From: Streptomyces sp. 1-11
GTDB taxonomy: Bacteria; Actinomycetota; Actinomycetes; Streptomycetales; Streptomycetaceae
Assembly: GCF_007176755.1 (NCBI RefSeq)
Contig: NZ_BJTV01000011.1
Span: 62,001 to 126,000, forward strand
DNA length: 64,000 bases
Direction: 5' to 3'
In this document: positions 56,309 to 64,000 of the stretch, in pieces
Layout: every line of letters begins with the position of its first letter
Position numbering within the stretch: position 1 is the stretch's first letter
Position numbers and translations under genes: made by a program
Notes under the pieces: generated by a model
Told to the model about the DNA's origin: nothing
Seen by the model: only the letters and a program-made list of their open reading frames with translations
Databases searched by the model: none

Positions 56309-56339
56309 CGGGCGCCGTACGGGAAACGTACGGCGCCCG
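56309..56339 (-). terminator. 13-bp hairpin after pafA
   Basis: CGGGCGCCGTACG (56309-56321) pairs with 56327-56339 around GGAAA (or its complement). It lies 51 bases beyond the pafA stop and before the FKBP lipoprotein gene. Confidence 0.72.
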
Positions 56340-56389
56340 TGTGGCGTTCCGGCATTTCTGCGCGGTGACGCTTGACTCGCGTGCGGGTG

Positions 56390-57751
56390 TCACATTCCGG
56401 CGATGAGCTTCTCCACCCGGTCGTCCACCGAACGGAATGGGTCCTTGCACAACACGGTGCGCTGTGCCTGGTCGTTGAGCTTGAGGTGGACCCAGTCGAC
56501 CGTGAAGTCCCGGCGCTGTTCCTGTGCCCGGCGGATGAAGTCGCCGCGCAGGCGGGCCCGAGTGGTCTGCGGGGGCACCGACTTGCCCTCGAAGATCTTC
56601 AAATCGTTGCAGATCCTGGCGGCTTGGCCCTTTTTCTCCAGCAGGTAGTACAGGCCCCGGCGACGGTGGATGTCGTGATAGGCGAGGTCTATCTGGGCGA
56701 CCCGCGGGTGCGACATGGTCATGTTGTGCTTGGCCCGGTACCGCTCGATGAGCTTGTACTTCATGACCCAGTCGATCTCGGTGCCGATGCGGTCAAGTTC
56801 CTCGGTCTCGATCGCGTCGAGGGTGCGGCCCCACAGCTCCAGGACCTGCGCGACGGTGCCGGTGCGGATGCCGCGGCGGTCGCAGAAGTCGACGGCCTTG
56901 TCGAAGTACTCGCGCTGCACCTCCAGCGCGGAGGCCTCCCGGCCGCTGGCCAGGCGCACCTTGCGCCGGCCGGTGATGTCGTGGCTGACCTCGCGGATCG
57001 CCCGGATCGGGTTCTCCAGGGTGAGGTCGCGCATCACGGTGCCCGCCTCGATCATGCGCAGCACCAGGTCGGTGGCGCCGACCTTGAGCAGCATGGTCGT
57101 CTCGGACATGTTCGAGTCGCCGACGATGACGTGCAGCCGGCGGTAGCGCTCCGCGTCCGCGTGCGGTTCGTCGCGGGTGTTGATGATGGGCCGGGAGCGG
57201 GTCGTCGCCGAGGAGACGCCCTCCCAGATGTGCTCGGCGCGCTGGCTGACGCAGTACACCGCGCCGCGCGGGGTCTGCAGGACCTTGCCCGCGCCGCACA
57301 GCAGCTGCCTGGTCACCAGGAAGGGGATGAGGATGTCCGCGAGCCGGGAGAACTCCCCGTGCCGGGCCACCAGATAGTTCTCGTGGCAGCCGTAGGAGTT
57401 GCCCGCCGAGTCGGTGTTGTTCTTGAAGAGGTAGACGTCGCCCGCGATTCCCTCCTCGTGCAGGCGTCGTTCCGCGTCCACCAGGAGTCCTTCGAGAATG
57501 CGCTCTCCGGCCTTGTCGTGGGTGACCAGTTCGGTCACGTTGTCGCATTCGGGTGTGGCGTATTCCGGATGCGAACCCACGTCGAGATAGAGCCGGGCGC
57601 CGTTTCGCAGAAAGACATTGCTGCTGCGGCCCCATGACACGACACGGCGGAAGAGGTACCGCGCCACCTCGTCAGGAGACAGGCGGCGCTGTCCCCTGAA
57701 CGTGCACGTGACGCCGTACTCGTTCTCCAGCCCGAAAATGCGGCGGTCCAT
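56390..57751 (-). CDS. pafA: Pup-protein ligase PafA
   Basis: A 453-residue carboxylate-amine ligase related to glutamine synthetase, which joins the C-terminal glutamate of Pup to substrate lysines. The N-terminus RRIFGLENEYGVT carries the catalytic/metal Glu9, and LYLDVGSHPEYATPE has the general-base Asp57. Further conserved segments are LFKNNTDSAGNSYGCHENYL, INTRDEPHADAERYRRLHVI and DSNMSETTMLLKVG. The start ATG 57751 lies 9 bases after the MFS gene stop. The proteasome, pup and arc genes are not in the window; in S. coelicolor they lie a few genes further on, from memory. Confidence 0.98.
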   Translation of the reverse strand: MDRRIFGLENEYGVTCTFRGQRRLSPDEVARYLFRRVVSWGRSSNVFLRNGARLYLDVGSHPEYATPECDNVTELVTHDKAGERILEGLLVDAERRLHEEGIAGDVYLFKNNTDSAGNSYGCHENYLVARHGEFSRLADILIPFLVTRQLLCGAGKVLQTPRGAVYCVSQRAEHIWEGVSSATTRSRPIINTRDEPHADAERYRRLHVIVGDSNMSETTMLLKVGATDLVLRMIEAGTVMRDLTLENPIRAIREVSHDITGRRKVRLASGREASALEVQREYFDKAVDFCDRRGIRTGTVAQVLELWGRTLDAIETEELDRIGTEIDWVMKYKLIERYRAKHNMTMSHPRVAQIDLAYHDIHRRRGLYYLLEKKGQAARICNDLKIFEGKSVPPQTTRARLRGDFIRRAQEQRRDFTVDWVHLKLNDQAQRTVLCKDPFRSVDDRVEKLIAGM

Positions 57752-57760
57752 GACTGAACA

Positions 57761-59020
57761 TTACGCCCGATCCCCCGAGCTGAAACGGGGTTCGGCAGCA
57801 CGATTTGGATCATTTTCCGATGAAGCCGCAACAACCCCGCTCCGCACGGGAGCTGCGAGGACCCGCCCGGTGGCGAGCAGGACCAGCAGGGACACGGCCC
57901 CCGCGGCGCCGGGAACGGCGTATCCCCACAGCGCGCCGCCGGCCTGGACCACCGGGCCCGCCAGGCCCGTTCCCACCGACGCGCCCACGGTGAACGTCGT
58001 GACGAGCCAGGAGAACGCCTCGGTGACGGTGCCGCTCGGCGCGTGCCGGTCGACGATGATGAAGGCGCAGGCGATGCAGGGGGCGAGGAACACCCCGGAG
58101 ACCATGCTGAGCAGCACCATGGCGGCGGCGCCCGGCATCAGCGTCAGCGGCAGGTAACAGACCGCCAGAAGGGCGACCAGCACCCGCAGTCGCCGCTCGG
58201 GCGGGCCGCTCCAGGCGCGCGCGCCGTACACGGTGCCCCCGATGAGCGCGCCGAGGCCGAGAGCGGCCATCAGCCAGCCGTACACCGCGTCGCCGCCGTG
58301 CTCGTCGGCGTACGGCACCGAGGCCACGGTGATGGAACCGAGGGCGATGCCGACGAACAGGAACGCGCCGAGCAGCACGAGCAGGCCGGGCGAGCGCAGG
58401 GCGCCCAGCCAGTGCGCCTCGCGCGGCGCCGAGCGCCACGCGCGCGAGGGCGGCGAGAGGACGACGCAGAGGGCGCCGAGGACGCCGAGGACGTTGAGCA
58501 CCAGCAGCGCGGCCCGCTCCGACCACAGCGACACGCACAGCGTGACCAGCAGGGGGCCCACGGTGAACATGACCTCCTGGGCGACGGCGTCCATGGCGTA
58601 CGCGGTGTGCACCTGCTCCTCGCGGCGCAGCACCGAGGGCCACAGGGCCCGCAGGCCGCCCTCCAGCGGCGGGGTGAACAGGCCGGCCGCGGCCACGGCG
58701 GCGCAGGCGAGCGGCAGCGTCGCGGTGCCGCTGAACGCGAAGACGGTCATCGCCAGCGCCGACGCCACCGCAGCGGGGAGCTGGACGCGCGGCTGGCCGT
58801 ACAGGTCCACCAGGCGGCCCAGCACCGGCTGGCCGACGGCGTTGGCGACGCCGTAGACGGCCGCGAGGGCGCCCGCCAGGCCGTACGTGCCGCCCTCGGC
58901 GCGGACGAACAGCACCAGCGCGATGGCGGCCGTCGCGTTGGGCAGCCGGCCCACCAGGGTGCCGGCCAGCAGCCGGGCCGCGTGTCTCGCCCTGAGGATC
59001 TCCAGGTATCCCGCGGCCAT
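57761..59020 (-). CDS. Major facilitator superfamily transporter
   Basis: A 419-residue protein with about twelve hydrophobic helices. MFS marks include the loop 2-3 segment GQPVLGRLVDLYGQPR (G-x-x-x-GR-x-x-D) and a central basic loop (SRAWRSAPREAHWLGALRSPG). The substrate is not predictable; drug or sugar efflux are both possible. ATG 59020 has GGAGG 6 bases upstream. It is transcribed just ahead of pafA (9-base gap), so pafA may be read from its promoter. It diverges from a LacI-type regulator, its probable repressor; GTTA-N4-TAAC at 59036-59047 lies between them. Confidence 0.9.
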   Translation of the reverse strand: MAAGYLEILRARHAARLLAGTLVGRLPNATAAIALVLFVRAEGGTYGLAGALAAVYGVANAVGQPVLGRLVDLYGQPRVQLPAAVASALAMTVFAFSGTATLPLACAAVAAAGLFTPPLEGGLRALWPSVLRREEQVHTAYAMDAVAQEVMFTVGPLLVTLCVSLWSERAALLVLNVLGVLGALCVVLSPPSRAWRSAPREAHWLGALRSPGLLVLLGAFLFVGIALGSITVASVPYADEHGGDAVYGWLMAALGLGALIGGTVYGARAWSGPPERRLRVLVALLAVCYLPLTLMPGAAAMVLLSMVSGVFLAPCIACAFIIVDRHAPSGTVTEAFSWLVTTFTVGASVGTGLAGPVVQAGGALWGYAVPGAAGAVSLLVLLATGRVLAAPVRSGVVAASSENDPNRAAEPRFSSGDRA

Positions 59021-59035
59021 GTCCCGCCTCCAAGT

Positions 59036-59047
59036 GTTACGTATAAC
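59036..59047. promoter_or_regulatory. Short AT-rich palindrome between MFS and LacI genes
   Basis: GTTACGTATAAC has inverted arms GTTA/TAAC, and a related CATACGTAC follows at 59058. It is the only AT-rich patch in the 141-base divergent gap, with TTATAC on the minus strand as a possible -10 for the MFS gene. It is a candidate LacI-family operator. Confidence 0.4.
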
Positions 59048-59161
59048 CCCGCCCGTCATACGTACCATGTGCGCTGTTCACCCGTCCACACGACCGGACG
59101 TGGACCGGCGGGCCGCCAAGCCCGACGGGCACACGGCCGCCAGAACAGGAGCACCCCCGCG

Positions 59162-60178
59162 GTGGCACGCAGCAGCACCCGCCCGACCAGCCGTGACGTC
59201 GCACAGGCGGCCGGCGTCTCCCAGGCGGCCGTCTCCCTCGTGCTCGGCGACAAATGGCGCGGCCGGGTCTCCGAGGCCACCGCCGACCGGGTCCGGGAGG
59301 CCGCCCGCGACCTCGGTTACCGGCCCAACCTCGCCGCCCGCAACCTCCGCCTGGGCCGCACCCGCACCGTCCTGCTCGTCGTCCCCGCCCTCACCACCGA
59401 GTTCTTCGCCGGCGTCTACACCGGCGCCGCCCGCGTCGCCGCCCGGCACGGCTTCGGCGTCGTGCTGTACCCCTCCCCCGAGGGCATCGGCCCCGCCCGC
59501 GACCCCTTCGCCTCCGCACAGTCCGCCCTGGACGGCGTCATCGCCTCCTCCATGGCCGCCGACGCCCTCACCGCCATCCGCGGCGACCAGCTCCCCCTCG
59601 TCATGCTCGACAGCGACCCCGGCGGCAGCCCCGGCGCCGCCACCGTCAACCTCGACATCGCCGACGGCGTACGGCAGGTCGCCGCGCACCTGCTCGCCCT
59701 CGGCCACCGCCGCTTCCTGCACCTCGCCGCCGACGTCCCCTCCTGGACCTTCGAGGCGCGCGCCAGGGAACTCGCCGCCCGCCTCGCCGCCGCACCCGGC
59801 ACGGAACTGCGCACGGCCGCGGCGCCCATCTCCATCGACGGCGCCCGCACCGCCACCGAGGCGGCCATGGCCGCCCCCGGCCCCCGCCCCACCGCCGTCG
59901 TCTGCGACGACGACAAACTGGCCGCCGGCGCCTACAAGGCCCTGCGCCGCCTCGGCCTGCGCGTCCCCGACGACGTGTCCGTCACCGGCCTGGACGACCT
60001 CGCCCTCGCCACCGCCCTCGACCCCGAACTCACCACCGTCCGCCTCGACGCCGAACTGTTCGGGCAACGCGGCATGGAAGCCCTCCTCGCCGTCCTCGAC
60101 GGCCGCGAACCCGCCCGGGACGACATCCCCGTCGAACTCGTCGTACGCGGCTCCACGGCCCCCGCACCGCCCGCCTAG
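59162..60178 (+). CDS. LacI-family transcriptional regulator
   Basis: A 338-residue repressor. The N-terminal LacI helix-turn-helix is PTSRDVAQAAGVSQAAVSLV, followed by the hinge VREAARDLGYRPNLAARNL. The periplasmic-binding-like ligand domain has TVLLVVPALTTEFFAGVYTG, LPLVMLDSD, LLALGHRRFLHLA and VPDDVSVTGLDDLALA. The ligand is probably a sugar but is not determinable. GTG 59162 is used; AGGAG lies about 12 bases upstream, rather far. It diverges from the MFS transporter. Its TAG stop forms part of a CTAG at the edge of a 35-base motif shared with the end of the P-type ATPase gene. Confidence 0.93.
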   Translation: MARSSTRPTSRDVAQAAGVSQAAVSLVLGDKWRGRVSEATADRVREAARDLGYRPNLAARNLRLGRTRTVLLVVPALTTEFFAGVYTGAARVAARHGFGVVLYPSPEGIGPARDPFASAQSALDGVIASSMAADALTAIRGDQLPLVMLDSDPGGSPGAATVNLDIADGVRQVAAHLLALGHRRFLHLAADVPSWTFEARARELAARLAAAPGTELRTAAAPISIDGARTATEAAMAAPGPRPTAVVCDDDKLAAGAYKALRRLGLRVPDDVSVTGLDDLALATALDPELTTVRLDAELFGQRGMEALLAVLDGREPARDDIPVELVVRGSTAPAPPA

Positions 60179-60209
60179 GGTCTGTCCGACGATTCCCGCC
60201 GGGCCCTAG
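60174..60209. repeat. CTAGGG/CCCTAG-bounded fragment resembling an element end
   Basis: CTAGGG (60175-60180) and CCCTAG (60204-60209) bound 23 bases reading TCTGTCCGACGATTCCCG and onward. The inner part shares TGTCCG and TCCCG, with similar spacing, with the terminal repeat of the element at 35336. Both bounding CTAG sites contain the stop codons of the two convergent genes. It may be a degenerate solo end of a related MITE or insertion sequence. Confidence 0.4.
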
Positions 60210-63200
60210 ACGGCGTCCGGCAGCAGACGGCCCACCGTCTCCTCCAGCCGCGGCAGCACCCGCTGCCCCGCCAGCGCCACCGCGATCCCCGCCACCACAC
60301 CGGCCCACCCCACCGGCCCCAGCGGAGTGCAGCCCACCGCCCGGCTCACCCCGGGCACCTGGATCAGCGCGACCAGCGCCACCGCCGAACCCAGCGACGT
60401 CACCCGCACCAGCGGACTGTCCCGGCGGTCCAGCAACGTCTGCGCGAGCTGGGTGCCGACCACCCCGCACAACGCCATCGTGCTCGACCGGCGCGCCGTA
60501 CCCGGCGTGAAACGACCGATCAGCCACGCCGTCACCGCACCCAGACACGTCGTCAGCGCCCGGTGCCGGATCTGCCGGATCAACGGCTCCCCCAGCACAC
60601 CGCCCGTCACGTCCTCCGGCGACCGCGGCCGCCCCGCCCCCTCCGCCCCGGCCTTCGGCGTCACCGCCACCGCCATCGCCGGGAACAGATCCGTGAACAG
60701 GTTCACCAGCAGCATCTGCCGCGTCGACAACGGCGCCCGGCCCGACACCAGCGTGCCCAGCAGACCGAAACCCACCTCACCCGCATTGCCGCCTATCAGG
60801 ATCGCGATCGCGTCCGCCACGCTGTGCCACAGCGCACGCCCCTCGACCACCGCGTCGATCAGCACCGTCAGATCGTCGTCCGTCAGCACGATGTCCGCGG
60901 CGTTGCGCGCCGCCGCCGAACCCCGGGCATTGATGCCCACACCGATGTCCGCCGCACGGATCGCCGCCGCGTCGTTCGCACCGTCGCCCACCATCCCCAC
61001 CACCCGGCCCGCATCCCGCAGCGCCTCCACCACCTGCAGCTTCTGCTCCGGCGCCACCCGCGCCACCACACCCGCGTCCCGCAGCATCCGCGCCCGCCCC
61101 GAACGGTCCGCCGCACCCAGCTCCTCCCCCGTCACCACCACCGGCTCCTCCGGCCACCCCAGCTCCCGGGCGATCGCCCGCGCCGTCTGCGGATGGTCCC
61201 CGGTCAGCATCACCGGCCGCACACCCGCCTCGTACAGACCCCGCACCAACGCCGTCGACGTCTCCCGCGGCACGTCCGAGAACGCCAGCAGACCCGTGAA
61301 ATCCAGCTCCCGCAGCGCCCCCTCCAACGCCCCGGCCGCCCCCTCGCCCTCCACCAGCCGGCGCCCGGCCACCGCCAGCACCCGCAGCCCGTCACCCGCC
61401 AGCACATGCGCCCCGTCCCACGCGTGCGACGGCAGATCCCGGCAGGCCGGCAGCACCGTCTCCGGAGCACCCTTCACCACCAGCACCCGGACACCGTCGG
61501 CCGTCCGGCCGACCGCCGCCGCATACCCGCGAGCGGCCTCGAACGGCAGCCCCTCCAACTGCGTCCACCCCGGATCGTCCCCGGCCGCGTCCAGCACCGC
61601 CTCGTCCGTCGCGTGCACCACCCGCTGCGAACCGCCGTTCGACCGCGGACACGCACGCGCCGCCGCCCGCACCGTCTCCTCCGCCGCCCCCTCGCCCGCG
61701 CCCCGCACCAGGCCACCCGCGTCCCACACCCGCACCAGCCGCAGCCGGTTCTCCGTCAACGTGCCCGTCTTGTCGAAACACACCGTGTCCATCCGCCCCA
61801 GCGCCTCCAGCGTGCGCGGCGTCCGCACCAGCACCCCGCCACGGCTCAGCCGCCGCGCCGCCGCCAACTGCGCCACCGTCGCCACCAGCGGCAACCCCTC
61901 CGGCACCGCCGCCACGGCCACCGCCACCCCACCGCTCACCGCGTCCCGCACCGGCGTCCCCCGCAGCAACGCCAGCCCCGACACCGCCGCCCCGCCCCCC
62001 AGCGTCCACGGCAGCGCCCGGCGCGTCAGCTCCTGCAGCCTCGCCTGCACCCCACCCGCCGGCGGCGTCCGAGCCGCCAGATGAACCGCCCGCGCCGCCT
62101 CCGTACGGTCACCGGTGTCCACCACCACCGCACGGCCCTGCCCCGCCACCACCGTCGTCCCCTCGAACACCATGCACCGCCGGTCCGCCACCACGGCATG
62201 CGGCGTCCGGTCCGTCTGCTTCTGCACCGGCAGCGACTCCCCCGTCAACGCCGACTCGTCGACCTCCAGACCCTCCTCCCACAACAACCGGGCATCCGCC
62301 GGCACCACGTCGTCCCCGGCCAGCTCGATCACATCACCCGGCCGCAGACCACCCGCGTCCACCGTGCGCGTACCACCCGCCGGCGCCTCCTCCCGCGCCG
62401 GCGCCACCCGCGCCTTGCGCTTCTGATCCGCCAGCAGCCCCGACAGAGCCCGCTCCGCACGCAACCGCTGCACCCCACCCACCAGCGCGTTCAGATCCAG
62501 CGCACCCACCACCAGCAGAGCGTCCACCACCGAACCCAAAATCGCCGACGCCGCCGAACCCACCGCCAGCACCGGAGTCAACGGATCATGCAGCTCACCA
62601 CTGACCGCCCGGCCCAGCCGCACCCCCCAACGCAACGGAGCCACCGCCGGATGCCCGGCCACCGCGCCCGCGGCACCACGCACCCCGGCCACCACCCGGC
62701 CCGCCCCGCCCACCTCAGCGGCCGGCTCCCGACCCAGCCGCTCCCGCGCCTCCTCAGCGCCCAGCTCATGCCAGTGCACCCGCGGACGCGGATGCGGAGC
62801 CGACGCCACCGCCACCGCCAAACCCGACCGCACCCCCGACAACAGCGCCCCCGCCGCCGCCGCGTCCACCGGCACATGCCGCACCCCCGGCAGCAACGCA
62901 AACCGCCCACGCACCCGCCGCGACTCCCCCACCGCCACCAGCAGCCCCGACAACGCAGCCCCCGACCGCGCCAGCGTCTGCGACCGCCCGCCCACCGCAC
63001 GCGCCACCGGAACCGCCCTCAGCAGCCGCCACACATCCGGCAGCCCCTGCCGGGCCAGCACATCCGCACCCCACACCACCGCCCCGTCCCCGTCCACCAG
63101 AGCCACCGCCAGATCACTGGCACACAACCCCGCCAGCACCCCGCCCTCGTCCGCCGAACCCAGCCGGGCGACCGTGATCACCGCCCCCTCGTCACCCCGC

Positions 63201-64000
63201 ATCTCACACACCACGTCATCCAGCGGCCGCCGCGCGTCCACCACCACATCCGCCAGACCCGCGAAATCCTCCAGCACCGGATCGTCCACCACCACGACCC
63301 GCAGCCCCGCCCGCCGCGCCGCGTCCAGCACCGGCTCCGTCCACGCGTCCGCCGACCCGTCCGCCGCCCGCAGCGCACTCGGATGCAGCACCACCGTCCC
63401 CGCCAGCTCCAACTGCCGCAACCGCTCCGGCGCCCGCACCAGCACTCCCACCCGCGCCAGCGCACCACCCAGCACCGCGTGAAAAGCCGCCGGACCGTAC
63501 CGCGCCGCCTTCGGCGAACCCGCCAGCACCGCCTCCGCCGCCTCACCCACGTCATGCTTCAGCAACAACGTCACCAGCGCGCCGATCACACTCCCCGCCG
63601 CCGCGTGAGCCGCGTACTCCTGCGCCGGAGTCGACCGCAACTCCGGCCGCTCCCACGCCCCGCCCCCCACACTCACCCGCTCCGGAGCGCACAACTCGTC
63701 ATGCACCGCGTCGAACGCCGCGATCCCGGCCACCGCCTCCGCCAGCTGACACACCCGCAACGCCCCGTCCAGCACCAGCGAAGCCGGAGTCTGCCCCGCC
63801 CCGTGCGCCACCGCGTTCGCACCCGCCAGCACCAGATCCATCCCCGGCCCGCCCAGCCGGCGCCGCAGCACCGCACGCACCCGCGGGTTCTCCCGCACGA
63901 ACGTCACCGCCGCCGTCACCGTCCGCGGCGACGGCGGCAACCGCCACGCATACGCCGCGAACGCCGCACCCGCACCCACCACATCCGCCGCGAGCGCCGC
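60206..64000 (-). CDS. Large cation-transporting P-type ATPase, CtpI-like (cut by right edge)
   Basis: The frame ends at TAG 60208-60206 and remains open to the window edge, giving at least 1264 residues; the start is not visible. The C-terminal ~800 residues are a full P-type ATPase: TGES in the actuator domain (ALTGESLPVQKQTD), phosphorylation motif CFDKTGTLTENRL, MLTGDHPQTARAIARELG, and hinge MVGDGANDAAAIRAADIGVG, with Ca/Mg-ATPase-like C-terminal helices (QMLLVNLFTDLFPAMAVAV). The N-terminal ~500 residues form a long accessory region with no metal-binding CxxC. This oversize plan matches mycobacterial CtpI and its Streptomyces relatives. The ion is unknown. It converges with the LacI gene. 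Confidence 0.9.
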   Translation of the reverse strand, partial: AALAADVVGAGAAFAAYAWRLPPSPRTVTAAVTFVRENPRVRAVLRRRLGGPGMDLVLAGANAVAHGAGQTPASLVLDGALRVCQLAEAVAGIAAFDAVHDELCAPERVSVGGGAWERPELRSTPAQEYAAHAAAGSVIGALVTLLLKHDVGEAAEAVLAGSPKAARYGPAAFHAVLGGALARVGVLVRAPERLRQLELAGTVVLHPSALRAADGSADAWTEPVLDAARRAGLRVVVVDDPVLEDFAGLADVVVDARRPLDDVVCEMRGDEGAVITVARLGSADEGGVLAGLCASDLAVALVDGDGAVVWGADVLARQGLPDVWRLLRAVPVARAVGGRSQTLARSGAALSGLLVAVGESRRVRGRFALLPGVRHVPVDAAAAGALLSGVRSGLAVAVASAPHPRPRVHWHELGAEEARERLGREPAAEVGGAGRVVAGVRGAAGAVAGHPAVAPLRWGVRLGRAVSGELHDPLTPVLAVGSAASAILGSVVDALLVVGALDLNALVGGVQRLRAERALSGLLADQKRKARVAPAREEAPAGGTRTVDAGGLRPGDVIELAGDDVVPADARLLWEEGLEVDESALTGESLPVQKQTDRTPHAVVADRRCMVFEGTTVVAGQGRAVVVDTGDRTEAARAVHLAARTPPAGGVQARLQELTRRALPWTLGGGAAVSGLALLRGTPVRDAVSGGVAVAVAAVPEGLPLVATVAQLAAARRLSRGGVLVRTPRTLEALGRMDTVCFDKTGTLTENRLRLVRVWDAGGLVRGAGEGAAEETVRAAARACPRSNGGSQRVVHATDEAVLDAAGDDPGWTQLEGLPFEAARGYAAAVGRTADGVRVLVVKGAPETVLPACRDLPSHAWDGAHVLAGDGLRVLAVAGRRLVEGEGAAGALEGALRELDFTGLLAFSDVPRETSTALVRGLYEAGVRPVMLTGDHPQTARAIARELGWPEEPVVVTGEELGAADRSGRARMLRDAGVVARVAPEQKLQVVEALRDAGRVVGMVGDGANDAAAIRAADIGVGINARGSAAARNAADIVLTDDDLTVLIDAVVEGRALWHSVADAIAILIGGNAGEVGFGLLGTLVSGRAPLSTRQMLLVNLFTDLFPAMAVAVTPKAGAEGAGRPRSPEDVTGGVLGEPLIRQIRHRALTTCLGAVTAWLIGRFTPGTARRSSTMALCGVVGTQLAQTLLDRRDSPLVRVTSLGSAVALVALIQVPGVSRAVGCTPLGPVGWAGVVAGIAVALAGQRVLPRLEETVGRLLPDAV

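Overview
The window is chromosomal DNA of a Streptomyces or a very close relative. The evidence is very high GC with G/C-ending codons, frequent GTG starts, rare TTA codons, a conservon (roadblock/DUF742/GTPase set), pupylation-associated genes and Tat genes. From memory, the gene order matches the S. coelicolor interval from about SCO1594 (pheT) to SCO1640 (pafA). No tRNA, rRNA, CRISPR array, intact transposase or phage gene was seen.

Bases 1-12396 are mostly housekeeping: the end of a 3-hydroxyacyl-CoA dehydrogenase gene, a small coiled-coil/membrane protein, a NUDIX hydrolase, a TPR regulator, pheST, a PAS histidine kinase, a TrmH/SpoU RNA methyltransferase, the infC-rpmI-rplT operon (infC appears to start at AUC behind an attenuator-like hairpin), a DUF1844 protein and an SseB-like protein. 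Bases 12554-20519 look like an accessory block. Seven tightly coupled minus-strand genes encode an AfsA-like hotdog protein, an ICMT-like membrane methyltransferase, a PEP-synthase/rifampin-phosphotransferase-like enzyme, a ketosynthase III-like enzyme, a SnoaL-like protein, a cytochrome P450 and a UbiA-type prenyltransferase. An NmrA-like oxidoreductase gene diverges from them. I recognise no characterised cluster with this composition, and it is the best candidate here for an undescribed biosynthetic system. Its first gene carries a TTA (bldA-type) codon.

Bases 21853-25232 encode a mycosin-like protease and a proline-rich, repeat-bearing membrane protein. They are followed by an alanine-racemase-fold enzyme and a secreted HAD phosphatase. 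Bases 28069-33182 form a catabolic locus (SDR, aldehyde dehydrogenase, GlnA4-type gamma-glutamyl ligase, FadR-like regulator, class I glutamine amidotransferase), probably for ethanolamine or polyamine nitrogen. After it come a LysR regulator with a palindrome over its own start codon, a BtuF-like metal-receptor protein, a 181-bp nearly self-complementary MITE-like element, and an XRE-cupin regulator.

Bases 36499-39382 encode a betaine-type ABC transporter whose permease and binding protein are fused. A 5'-3' exonuclease-like gene, an iron-box-controlled siderophore-interacting flavoprotein and an RluA pseudouridine synthase follow. Bases 42576-47169 are the conservon rarABCDE (cvn9-like), whose P450 lacks the K-helix ExxR motif. 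Bases 47519-57751 carry helY, tatC, tatA, pafC, pafB and pafA, the conserved actinobacterial order, with a small membrane protein, a zinc ribbon and two FKBP isomerases interspersed. The right end holds an MFS transporter, a divergent LacI regulator and a large CtpI-like P-type ATPase cut by the window edge.
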